Part shown: positions 5,365-11,308 of the stretch, one piece after another
How positions within the stretch are numbered: the stretch's first letter is position 1
How the letters are laid out: every line of letters starts with the position of its first letter
DNA from: Tepidisphaeraceae bacterium
GTDB lineage: Bacteria; Planctomycetota; Phycisphaerae; Tepidisphaerales; Tepidisphaeraceae
Length of the DNA stretch: 11,308 nucleotides
Reading direction: 5' to 3'
Assembly: GCA_025450555.1 (NCBI GenBank)
Contig: JANWHF010000260.1
Span: forward strand, 1-11,308
Notes under the pieces: generated by a model
Database searches by the model: none
What the model was told of the DNA's origin: nothing
What the model saw: only the letters and a program-made list of their open reading frames with translations
Program-made: the position numbers and the translations under genes

Positions 5365-6732
5365 TTAGCTCGACAAATCCAGCGGGCCGGTGCTGTCGGC
5401 GAAGCGCGTGGTCTTGACGCCCATGCCATTGAGCATGGAGACATAAAGATTGCACAGCGGCGTATTGCCGTCGAATTTTCGCAGCACGCCCGGCTTCACC
5501 GCCCCGCCGCCGCGACCTGCCAGCAGGATCGGCAGATCATTGTGATTGTGACGGTCGCCATCACTGATGCCGCAGCCGACCATCACCATGCAATTGTCGA
5601 GCAGCGAGCCTTCGCCTTCCTTGGTGTCCTTGAGCTTCTGAATGAAGCGAGCGATCTGCGTCATGTGGAAGCGGTCGATTTTGCGGATGGCGTTGATCTT
5701 GTTCTCGTCATTGCCGTGATGCGACATGGTGTGATGGCCATCGGTGACGCCGGCTTCGGGATAGGTGCGATCGGATCCGTCGCGGGCGACCATGTAGGTG
5801 CTGACGCGGGTCATGTCCATGCGGAAAGCCAGGACCATCAGATCGAACATGAGCTGCATGTGCTCGGAGAAAACTTCGGGAATGCCATCGGGGCGCTGCA
5901 TGTCTGGCTTGGGGATTGGCTTTGCATTTCGGGCGGCATCGATGCGCTGTTCGATCTGCCGGATGCTTGTGGTGAATTCATCGAGCTTCTGCCGATCGGA
6001 AGAACCCAGACGCGCGTTGAGCCGGCGGGAATCTTCCATCACAAAATCGAGAATGCTCCGCCGCTCGCGCAGACGGCGGGCGGTCGCAGCGCGCTGTTCG
6101 GGCGTTTGGCCAGCCGCGCCAAAGAGTCGATCGAAGAGCGCTGCCGGGTCCACTTCATGCGGCAGCGGCATCGAGGGCGATCGCCAGGAAACATTCGATA
6201 CATAAGCGCAGCTATAACCCGAATCGCAATCGCCGGCCTTGGAGGTTTTGTCGAGGCCGAGTTCGAGTGAGGAGAACCGCGTCTTGCCGGCCAGTGCGGT
6301 GGCGGCAACCTGGTCCATCGAGATGCCGAGGTGAATGTCCTTACCGGCTGTCTTGTAGGGATGGGCGCCGGTGAGGAAGGCGGCAGCGGATCGGGCATGG
6401 TCGCCCGGGCCATCGCCTTTGGCCCAGGCGTTGTCGAGCGCTAAGCCGACGAGCGGCGAGATTTCACTCTTGAGCGGTTCAAAGGGTGCCAATGTTTTGG
6501 AAAGCTGCCAGTCGGCTCCCTTGCCGGTCGGAAGGAAATCTTCGTAGCACATGCCGTTGGGCAGGAAAAGTGCGGCCATGCGGACTGGTGCCGCCGCCCC
6601 ACCTGCGCCGCCGGCAACCTCAGCCGCTTTGGCGATGCCGCCGCCGGGAATCATCACGTCCAACATGGGGAGCGCGATGGTTGCGCCAATTCCCCGAAGC
6701 ACCGATCGGCGGGACATCATTCCATGCTTCAT
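5365..6732 (-). CDS. DUF1552 family protein with Tat-type signal
   Basis: The product is 455 aa from ATG 6732, chosen because AAGGGA sits 6 nt upstream. An in-frame ATG at 6747 would add five residues, with GGAAGG touching it. The N-terminus SRRSVLRGIGATIALPML (7-24) is a twin-arginine type export signal, so the protein is probably folded before export. The body matches DUF1552 throughout: MAALFLPNG (52-60), GDGPGDHARSAAAFLTG (106-122), SLELGLD (155-161), CDSGYSCAY (169-177), SILDFV (226-231), SEHMQLMFDL (289-298), SHHGND (337-342) and the His/Asp-rich GCGISDGDRHNHNDLP (386-401). The His and Asp residues suggest metal binding, but this is inference; the family's activity is not established. 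It follows the DUF1592 gene by 50 nt on the same strand and is probably co-transcribed with it. Confidence 0.93.
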   Translation of the reverse strand: MKHGMMSRRSVLRGIGATIALPMLDVMIPGGGIAKAAEVAGGAGGAAAPVRMAALFLPNGMCYEDFLPTGKGADWQLSKTLAPFEPLKSEISPLVGLALDNAWAKGDGPGDHARSAAAFLTGAHPYKTAGKDIHLGISMDQVAATALAGKTRFSSLELGLDKTSKAGDCDSGYSCAYVSNVSWRSPSMPLPHEVDPAALFDRLFGAAGQTPEQRAATARRLRERRSILDFVMEDSRRLNARLGSSDRQKLDEFTTSIRQIEQRIDAARNAKPIPKPDMQRPDGIPEVFSEHMQLMFDLMVLAFRMDMTRVSTYMVARDGSDRTYPEAGVTDGHHTMSHHGNDENKINAIRKIDRFHMTQIARFIQKLKDTKEGEGSLLDNCMVMVGCGISDGDRHNHNDLPILLAGRGGGAVKPGVLRKFDGNTPLCNLYVSMLNGMGVKTTRFADSTGPLDLSS

Positions 6733-6761
6733 CGCTGTTCCCTTCATCCTTCCCTTTTGTC

Positions 6762-6777
6762 AGCAGATCAGTCTGCT
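6762..6777 (-). promoter_or_regulatory. Intercistronic hairpin between the DUF1592 and DUF1552 genes
   Basis: AGCAGA (6762-6767), loop TCAG, TCTGCT (6772-6777): a perfect 6-bp stem with a 4-nt loop in the 50-nt gap. On the transcribed strand it is followed by GACAAAAGG and the DUF1552 ribosome site, with no T-run. This fits a transcript-stabilising or expression-tuning structure better than a terminator. Confidence 0.4.
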
Positions 6778-6782
6778 AGTAA

Positions 6783-9335
6783 CTACTTACCATCGGCCGA
6801 TGAGTTCGTTTCCTTATCATTTTTTATGTTCTGCTCGGGCTTTGGTTCGACAAATGCCCGTCGTTTCAGAAATGCATCGCTCTCGACCAGCGCGATGACC
6901 ATTTCGCGGAACCGGTAATCATGCTCCGCCGTCTGCTTTGCGACGTCGCGCACGGTGCAGGCGTCGTAATATTCCACGCCTCGCCCTAAGGCATACGTCA
7001 GCGTCTTGGTCACCAGATTCCGCGTGAACAGGTCCTTCCGCGCCAGCAGCACCTTCTTCACATCATCGGCGCTGTTGATGGCGGTTCCATCAGGCAATTT
7101 GCCGGCGGTGTCGATCTTGAAGCCGTTGTCTTTGGTGCGCCAGGCGCCGATCGCGTCGTAATTCTCCAGGGCAAATCCAATGGGATCCATACGAAGATGG
7201 CACACCGAGCAATTCGGGTCGGCACGATGCCGTTCGAAGCGCTGTCGCACCGACCCGGAGCTGACATCGCGCGGCCGGTTGCTCAGCGCCGGCACATCCG
7301 CCGGCTGGGGCGGAGGCGGCGTTCCAAGAATTTGATCGAGGACGAATTTCCCGCGGCGCACCGGCGAAGTTCGCGTGGGCATGCCGGTCACCGTCAGGAT
7401 GCCGGCCATTTCCAGCACGCCTCCGCGCTCCTTGCCGGCCTCTCCGCATTCGCTCAGGTCTACTTTGCGGAATTCGGCGCCTTTAACGGTTGTGATCCCA
7501 TAGAGTTTGGCCAGCCGCTCGTTGAGGAAGGTGTAGTTGCTGTCGATCAGCTCCAGGACGCTGCGGTCCTGCGAGATCATGTTGGCAAAGAAGAGCTGCA
7601 CTTCCTGCTTCATCGCCGATCGCAGATCGCGGCCAAAGCCGGGATATCGCCGGCGATCGCGCGTGGCATCATCAAGATTCCGCAGCTCGAGCCATTGCCC
7701 GACGAAGTTTTCCACGAAGGCCTGCGATTTCGCATCATCGAGCATGCGATTGACCTGATGCTCGAGAATCGCCGGCTCATGCAGCTCGTTTCGCGCGGCA
7801 AGATTGAGCAGCTCCTGGTCCGGCATGCTGCTCCACAGGAAATACGACAGTCGCGTCGCCAGCTCGTAATCGCTCACAGCATGCGGCGGTGAATTGCGGG
7901 CAACCGCCACGCTCTTTAACTGCTCGGGCGGATCGAGTTCGACCCGATAAAGGAAATGCGGGGAAACCATCGCCGCTTCAAGCGAAACCTTCACTGCGCT
8001 TTCAAACGTCTCGCCCTCGGCCCGCGCCTTGTCGAATAGCGCCGTCAGGCCATCCAATTCATCCGCATTCACCGGCCGGCGGAAGGCCTGGCTTGCGAAG
8101 CGGGAGATGATCTGCCGCGCCGCCTGCGCTTCGCTCACGTTCTTGCTCGGCATTACATAAAAAATCCGACGATGCGATTCCGGCAGCGGCGGAGCGGATG
8201 GCGCATCGTATGGCCCATCGATCTCAATAACATTCACATGCAGATTGCGATCGCCCCGCTTTTTCGGATCGGGATCGGTATTGTTCACCGCGTTGTTGAT
8301 GTAAGCAGCCGAGATTCTTCGATGGCCTGAATTGACCTTCGTGCGGAAGATGTATTCGCCATGTGTGCCCCGCCGATTGGTCACGTCAAAGGTTTTCAGA
8401 ACTTTCTTGTCGAGCCGCAGCGTCATCTTCGCCGGCTCATCGCCAAACGGATCCTGCGAAGCGGAGATGTGGAATTCGTAAGTCGCATCGACCGGGAAAT
8501 CATGGAAGCCGTAGACTTCGCCCTCGACGTTCAGATCGCCACCGGCGTTGCCGTTGGTGGCGTTCATCAGATCGGTGTTGTAGCGAATTTTTTTCAGCTT
8601 CGTCGGATCTTCCGTGACGATGGCCTTGCCCAAGACCTGCTCGGCGGCATCGAGATATTTCTCGGCCAGCAGCGGCGACATCGTCAGCACATCGGCGATG
8701 TTGTCGAAGCCGTAGCCGGTGTCGTCGATTGGGAAATCATCCGCCGGCCGAAAATCGACGCCCAGCAGATCGCGAACCGTGTTGTTGTATTCGTTGCGAT
8801 TGAGGCGGTGGATCGTCACATGCCCCGGGTCGCGCGGGCCGGTGCAATCGCAATGCTCCATCGTCACGTTGATCCACTCCACGATCAGGTGCGACTGCTC
8901 CGGGGTTGGCTGCGGCTTGTCATCGGGCGGCATCAGATGCTGGCCGAGAACGTCGGCCACGGTGCCCCAGGTGCGATGATCCGACTGCACCGCCGCCAGC
9001 GTCGGATATTGATCGAGTGCTACATCGCCCTTGTGTTTGCCATTCGCATGGCAGCGATAGCAGAACTGCTGGAGGATCGGCTTAACACTTTTGCCAAATT
9101 GGTCATCGAGCTGAGCCGTGGTGATCTGATCGCCCATGTCAGTTGAAGGCCCCGCAGTCGAGGCAGGCGCGGGAAGCGAGACGGCCGCTGCTGCGTTCGC
9201 AGTGCTGGAGGAACGGAGGCAGGCCGCTGCCAATGCAATTCCTGCACAGGCCGCCAAAGGCCAAATGAGCCGTTTATTCCTGATGTGGTTTGAAAATATC
9301 CCCAGAGCAAATCGACGCATACAACCCACTTCCAT
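6783..9335 (-). CDS. Planctomycete c-type cytochrome protein, DUF1587-DUF1595-DUF1592-DUF1588-DUF1585
   Basis: The product is 850 aa from ATG 9335 (AAGGGG about 7 nt upstream); ATG 9320 (MRRFALG) is a possible alternative start. A membrane or signal segment lies at about 23-40. It contains LAAC, which could be a lipobox, though its hydrophobic stretch is short. A heme site CYRCH (92-96) defines the cytochrome domain. DUF1587 follows at about 175-240 (HRLNRNEYNNTVRDLLG), then a probably beta-rich stretch (about 265-375). Next come DUF1595 (403-465), DUF1592 (488-617, ELATRLSYFLWSSMPD), DUF1588 (636-732) with a second heme-type motif CSVCH (709-713), and DUF1585 (740-823, TLTYALGRG). The C-terminal 25 residues are charged. 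The domain set and order are those of the large planctomycete cytochrome proteins. It should act in the periplasm or at the membrane; the reaction is unknown. It is first gene of a two-gene unit with DUF1552. Confidence 0.95.
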   Translation of the reverse strand: MEVGCMRRFALGIFSNHIRNKRLIWPLAACAGIALAAACLRSSSTANAAAAVSLPAPASTAGPSTDMGDQITTAQLDDQFGKSVKPILQQFCYRCHANGKHKGDVALDQYPTLAAVQSDHRTWGTVADVLGQHLMPPDDKPQPTPEQSHLIVEWINVTMEHCDCTGPRDPGHVTIHRLNRNEYNNTVRDLLGVDFRPADDFPIDDTGYGFDNIADVLTMSPLLAEKYLDAAEQVLGKAIVTEDPTKLKKIRYNTDLMNATNGNAGGDLNVEGEVYGFHDFPVDATYEFHISASQDPFGDEPAKMTLRLDKKVLKTFDVTNRRGTHGEYIFRTKVNSGHRRISAAYINNAVNNTDPDPKKRGDRNLHVNVIEIDGPYDAPSAPPLPESHRRIFYVMPSKNVSEAQAARQIISRFASQAFRRPVNADELDGLTALFDKARAEGETFESAVKVSLEAAMVSPHFLYRVELDPPEQLKSVAVARNSPPHAVSDYELATRLSYFLWSSMPDQELLNLAARNELHEPAILEHQVNRMLDDAKSQAFVENFVGQWLELRNLDDATRDRRRYPGFGRDLRSAMKQEVQLFFANMISQDRSVLELIDSNYTFLNERLAKLYGITTVKGAEFRKVDLSECGEAGKERGGVLEMAGILTVTGMPTRTSPVRRGKFVLDQILGTPPPPQPADVPALSNRPRDVSSGSVRQRFERHRADPNCSVCHLRMDPIGFALENYDAIGAWRTKDNGFKIDTAGKLPDGTAINSADDVKKVLLARKDLFTRNLVTKTLTYALGRGVEYYDACTVRDVAKQTAEHDYRFREMVIALVESDAFLKRRAFVEPKPEQNIKNDKETNSSADGK

Positions 9336-9374
9336 GCCCGTGCCCCTTTTACGAGCGAGTTTACCGCTGGGATT

Positions 9375-9391
9375 CGCGGAGCCCTTCCGCG
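9375..9391 (-). promoter_or_regulatory. Hairpin in the leader of the DUF1592 gene
   Basis: CGCGGA (9375-9380) and TCCGCG (9386-9391) form a perfect 6-bp stem around GCCCT, about 40 nt before the DUF1592 start. It may be a leader RNA structure or a protein-binding dyad; the sequence alone cannot decide. Confidence 0.3.
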
Positions 9392-9551
9392 TTCCATAAT
9401 GCCCAGCTTGTTACTCTACCACGAGATAGCCCTGAAGTTGAGCCTGGGCGACCTAAATTGCAGCCTCAGCCATCGTTAACCTTTAGGTAACAGGGGCGGA
9501 GTGGTTCATGACAAATACCGGCGTCTGACTCTGCCTGAGGCGATTTTCGCC

Positions 9552-9581
9552 TTGACAGCCACTGGCTCCCTTGGATAGGTT
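9552..9581 (+). promoter_or_regulatory. Candidate promoter for the kinase gene
   Basis: A perfect -35 box TTGACA (9552-9557) is followed after 18 bp by TAGGTT (9576-9581), a poor -10 box. Transcription from here would give a leader of about 100 nt containing the dyads at 9596-9616 and 9635-9652. TATCAT at 9599-9604 is a better -10 sequence but has no -35 partner. Confidence 0.3.
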
Positions 9582-9595
9582 TCCGCTGCCGGATC

Positions 9596-9616
9596 ACGTA
9601 TCATAAGTTCATACGT
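9596..9616. promoter_or_regulatory. Inverted repeat, possible operator
   Basis: ACGTAT (9596-9601), 9-nt spacer CATAAGTTC, ATACGT (9611-9616). The half-sites are perfect, and the spacing puts their centres about 15 bp apart. It lies just downstream of the candidate kinase promoter. The word TCATAAGTT inside it recurs upstream of the next plus-strand gene, at 11169-11177. Confidence 0.3.
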
Positions 9617-9634
9617 TTGTTTGACCGCGCATTT

Positions 9635-9652
9635 GCCTCGAGTCATCGAGGC
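9635..9652 (+). promoter_or_regulatory. Leader hairpin upstream of the kinase gene
   Basis: GCCTCGA (9635-9641), loop GTCA, TCGAGGC (9646-9652) form a perfect 7-bp stem followed by TTTCCCC, ending 33 nt before the kinase ATG. The short T-run makes it weakly terminator-like, so attenuation of kinase expression is possible but not shown. Confidence 0.4.
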
Positions 9653-9685
9653 TTTCCCCGGGCGCGCCGATAAGAGTGCATCATC

Positions 9686-10960
9686 ATGCCAGACGGAAGC
9701 ACTGCGACGGGTATTTCAACCAACCTGGACACTGAGGTCGGCAAGCTGGCCTTGGACAGCGGACTGGCCACGCAGACTGAAATCGAATTCTGTCGTGAGC
9801 AGCAGAAGCAGTCGTCCGATCCCAATCAGCGCAGCCTCGCCGATCTGCTGGTTGAGAACGCCTTCATCACTGTCAATCAGGCCAAGCGCATTAAGTCGCA
9901 GCTTGAAGAGCGCAAGAACACTTCGCAGATCCCCGGCTATCAACTGATTGGCCGGATCGGCAAAGGCGCGATGGCCACGGTTTATAAGGCTCGCCAGCTC
10001 TCGCTTGACCGCATCGTCGCCATCAAAGTGCTGCCCAAGCGGATGAGCGAAAACAAGGAATTCGTCGATCGCTTCTATTACGAAGGTCGGGCGGCAGCCA
10101 AGCTTTCGCACAACAACATCGTGCAGGCAATCGACGTCGGCTCGACGCCCGATGGCTTCCATTTTTTCGTGATGGAATACATCGAAGGGCTCACGCTTTA
10201 CGACCTGATGCTCCCCCCGCCCACCGGCCAGGGTCGCAGCTTCAGCGAAGCCGAGGCCCTGGACACGATGATCCAGATCACCGATGCCCTGGCCCATGCC
10301 CACAACCGTGGCCTGATTCACCGCGACGTGAAGCCCAAGAACATCATTCTCACGCCTGAAGGCGTTGCGAAGCTGACTGATCTCGGTCTGGCGCGCGAAG
10401 TCAACGACACGCAACTGGCCGAGTCGGAAGCCGGCAAGGCCTATGGGACTCCATACTATATCAGCCCGGAGCAGATCCGCGGCGACGTGGACATCGATTT
10501 CCGTGCCGATATCTATTCGCTGGGCGCGACGATGTATCACCTGGTCACCGGCCGGCCACCCTTCGAGGCAGACACGCCCAGCGCTGTGATGCACAAGCAT
10601 TTGAAGCAAGCGCTTCGTCCGCCGGACCATATTAATACGGCTCTCTCACCGGGGATCAGCGAAATCGTCGAAGTCGCGATGGCCAAGGAGCGCGAAGAGC
10701 GCTACGCCCGCACCGAAGACATGCTGGAAGACCTGCGTGCCGTGCGCAGTAACCAGCCCCCGACCCATGCCCGCCGGATCGTCGATCTCGACTCCCTCGC
10801 CCAGGTCGAAGAAACCGGCAAAACCGTCGATATCTCCGTCCCCAAGCCAAGCTGGACGGAAGTTTTCGATCAGCCGGCGTTTGTTGTCGTCGTGGTTGCC
10901 GCAGGGATTTCAGTTCTGATCAACCTGATCTTCCTCGTCGTGGCGCTCACGCGGCATTAG
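9686..10960 (+). CDS. Hanks-type Ser/Thr protein kinase, tail-anchored, with N-terminal helical domain
   Basis: The product is 424 aa. Residues 14-75 contain two similar helical units (VGKLALDSGLATQTEIEF and LADLLVENAFITVNQAKRI), resembling the N-terminal domain of GspE/PilB-type ATPases. The kinase domain (about 85-350) is complete: glycine loop GKGAMATV (92-99), Lys114 in VAIKVL, helix-C Glu133, catalytic loop HRDVKPKN with Asp214 and Asn219, DLG with Asp232 in place of DFG, GTPYYISPEQ (254-263), and DIYSLG. It should be active, transferring phosphate from ATP to Ser or Thr in the cytoplasm. A single hydrophobic segment (about 397-421) sits at the very C-terminus with only a few residues beyond it, so there is no extracellular sensor. 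The ribosome site is weak (TAAGAG, 9 nt from ATG). The substrate is unknown, and neighbouring genes give no direct clue. Confidence 0.95.
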   Translation: MPDGSTATGISTNLDTEVGKLALDSGLATQTEIEFCREQQKQSSDPNQRSLADLLVENAFITVNQAKRIKSQLEERKNTSQIPGYQLIGRIGKGAMATVYKARQLSLDRIVAIKVLPKRMSENKEFVDRFYYEGRAAAKLSHNNIVQAIDVGSTPDGFHFFVMEYIEGLTLYDLMLPPPTGQGRSFSEAEALDTMIQITDALAHAHNRGLIHRDVKPKNIILTPEGVAKLTDLGLAREVNDTQLAESEAGKAYGTPYYISPEQIRGDVDIDFRADIYSLGATMYHLVTGRPPFEADTPSAVMHKHLKQALRPPDHINTALSPGISEIVEVAMAKEREERYARTEDMLEDLRAVRSNQPPTHARRIVDLDSLAQVEETGKTVDISVPKPSWTEVFDQPAFVVVVVAAGISVLINLIFLVVALTRH

Positions 10961-11022
10961 CGAAAAATACAACACCTGCTGTTACAATCGCCGCGCATGC
11001 CAATCGGCGGCAACCGTCTCAT

Positions 11023-11146
11023 TCCCTCCTCCGGTACTCCGGGGGAGGGTTAGGGTGGGGGCTTTTAGTGAGTACGCAATACATCGTTCACTCGTCCGTC
11101 AACCCCGACCCCCTCCCCAGCCCTCCCCGGAGTACCGGAGGAGGGA
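11023..11146. repeat. 124-bp palindromic element with 40-nt inverted arms
   Basis: The left arm (11023-11062) and right arm (11107-11146) are inverted copies. The outer 22 bases are identical, beginning TCCCTCCTCCGGTACTCC; the inner part has a one-base length difference and three mismatches. A 44-nt AT-richer centre separates them. Each arm is also a hairpin on its own around GTAC (CCTCC-TCCGG, TACT, CCGGG-GGAGG, one mismatch). It starts 62 bp after the kinase stop and could end transcription, or be a small non-autonomous mobile element. I saw no clear target-site duplication. Confidence 0.65.
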
Positions 11147-11217
11147 GATAAAGCGCTCGCCGATAGTGTCATAAGTTTTCGTTTCCCATCGATTCTTCAT
11201 CATTGGGCTCACTTTAC

Positions 11218-11232
11218 GCGGTACACTACCGC
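11218..11232 (+). promoter_or_regulatory. Dyad overlapping a possible -10 box before the last gene
   Basis: GCGGTA (11218-11223), CAC, TACCGC (11227-11232) is a perfect 6-bp dyad. It contains TACACT (11222-11227), a possible -10 box, and ends 3 nt before the ATG. Transcription from this box would start about 2 nt before the ATG, so the mRNA could be leaderless, and a protein bound to the dyad would block it. No good -35 box is present. Confidence 0.3.
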
Positions 11233-11235
11233 CCC

Positions 11236-11308
11236 ATGCGACGCGTCCTTCGCATGACTTGGCACGGCCTGGCGATCACTGCCGCGATTGCAGTCCTCGC
11301 GCTCGCCG
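11236..11308 (+). CDS. N-terminus of a membrane or exported protein (cut by window end)
   Basis: From ATG 11236 the frame is open to the end of the window for 24 codons. It begins MRRVLRMTWHGLAITAAIAV and continues LALA: a basic start followed by a hydrophobic stretch, as in a signal peptide or first membrane helix. No Shine-Dalgarno sequence is visible upstream; a possible -10 box lies 8 nt before the ATG. The family cannot be named from this fragment. It lies 275 bp after the kinase stop, behind the palindromic element, so it is probably not in the same transcript. Confidence 0.55.
   Translation, partial: MRRVLRMTWHGLAITAAIAVLALA

Larger units (their letters stand above)
9336..9685. other. 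Divergent spacer between the DUF1592 operon and the kinase gene
   Basis: This 350 bp stretch has no credible gene. It carries regulatory-looking features for both sides. A hairpin CGCGGA-GCCCT-TCCGCG (9375-9391) lies in the DUF1592 leader. An imperfect dyad GTTAACC-TTTA-GGTAAC lies near 9475-9491. The kinase side has a TTGACA box, an ACGTAT/ATACGT dyad and a GCCTCGA/TCGAGGC hairpin. I found no convincing -35/-10 pair for the minus-strand operon. Confidence 0.6.

Noticed and set aside
8361..9146. 261-codon plus-strand frame inside the DUF1592 gene
   Set aside because: It is antisense to a protein with a full set of recognised domains; such frames are common opposite GC-rich genes.
9716..10630. 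304-codon minus-strand frame inside the kinase gene
   Set aside because: It is antisense to a complete kinase domain with all catalytic residues and shows no motif of its own.

Overview
The window looks like chromosomal DNA from a member of the Planctomycetota. Three things support this. The DUF1592-type cytochrome protein and the DUF1552 protein lie next to each other, a pairing best known from planctomycetes and their relatives. A putative exported protein carries the planctomycete N-terminal signature EPLENRCLLSA. There is also a Hanks-type Ser/Thr kinase fused to an extra N-terminal domain. The DNA is GC-rich. I cannot assign a class or genus. I see no transposase, integrase, phage gene, CRISPR array or plasmid function.

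Layout from left to right. A minus-strand gene (39-1643) encodes a DUF1963/YwqG-like protein whose family core appears to be split by a long helical insertion. It is followed by about 1.25 kb (1644-2899) without a convincing gene but with many hairpins, palindromes and short repeats, including REP-like elements. Next on the minus strand come a promoter, a tRNA-His(GUG) gene and, only 15 nt further on, hisF. A protein needed to make histidine and the tRNA that uses it therefore appear to share one transcript. Divergent from this unit is a plus-strand gene for the EPLE-signature protein (4072-5349), with two internal repeats and a Gly/Ser/Thr-rich tail. It converges, 15 nt stop to stop, on a minus-strand two-gene unit: a c-type cytochrome DUF1587/1595/1592/1588/1585 protein (6783-9335) followed by a Tat-signal DUF1552 protein (5365-6732). 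A 350 bp divergent spacer then leads to a plus-strand Ser/Thr kinase with a C-terminal membrane anchor (9686-10960). A 124 bp palindromic element follows, and the window ends inside the first codons of another membrane or exported protein (11236 onward).

How the genes relate. The DUF1592/DUF1552 pair is probably an operon whose products act outside the cytoplasmic membrane; the biochemical role of these families is not established. The kinase has all the catalytic residues needed for activity but no extracellular sensor, so its input probably comes through its N-terminal helical domain. hisF stands alone, with no other his genes nearby. I see no clear defence system or biosynthetic cluster. 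The most interesting observations are the tRNA-His-hisF arrangement, the DUF1963 protein with its inserted helical region, and the repeat-rich intergenic DNA.
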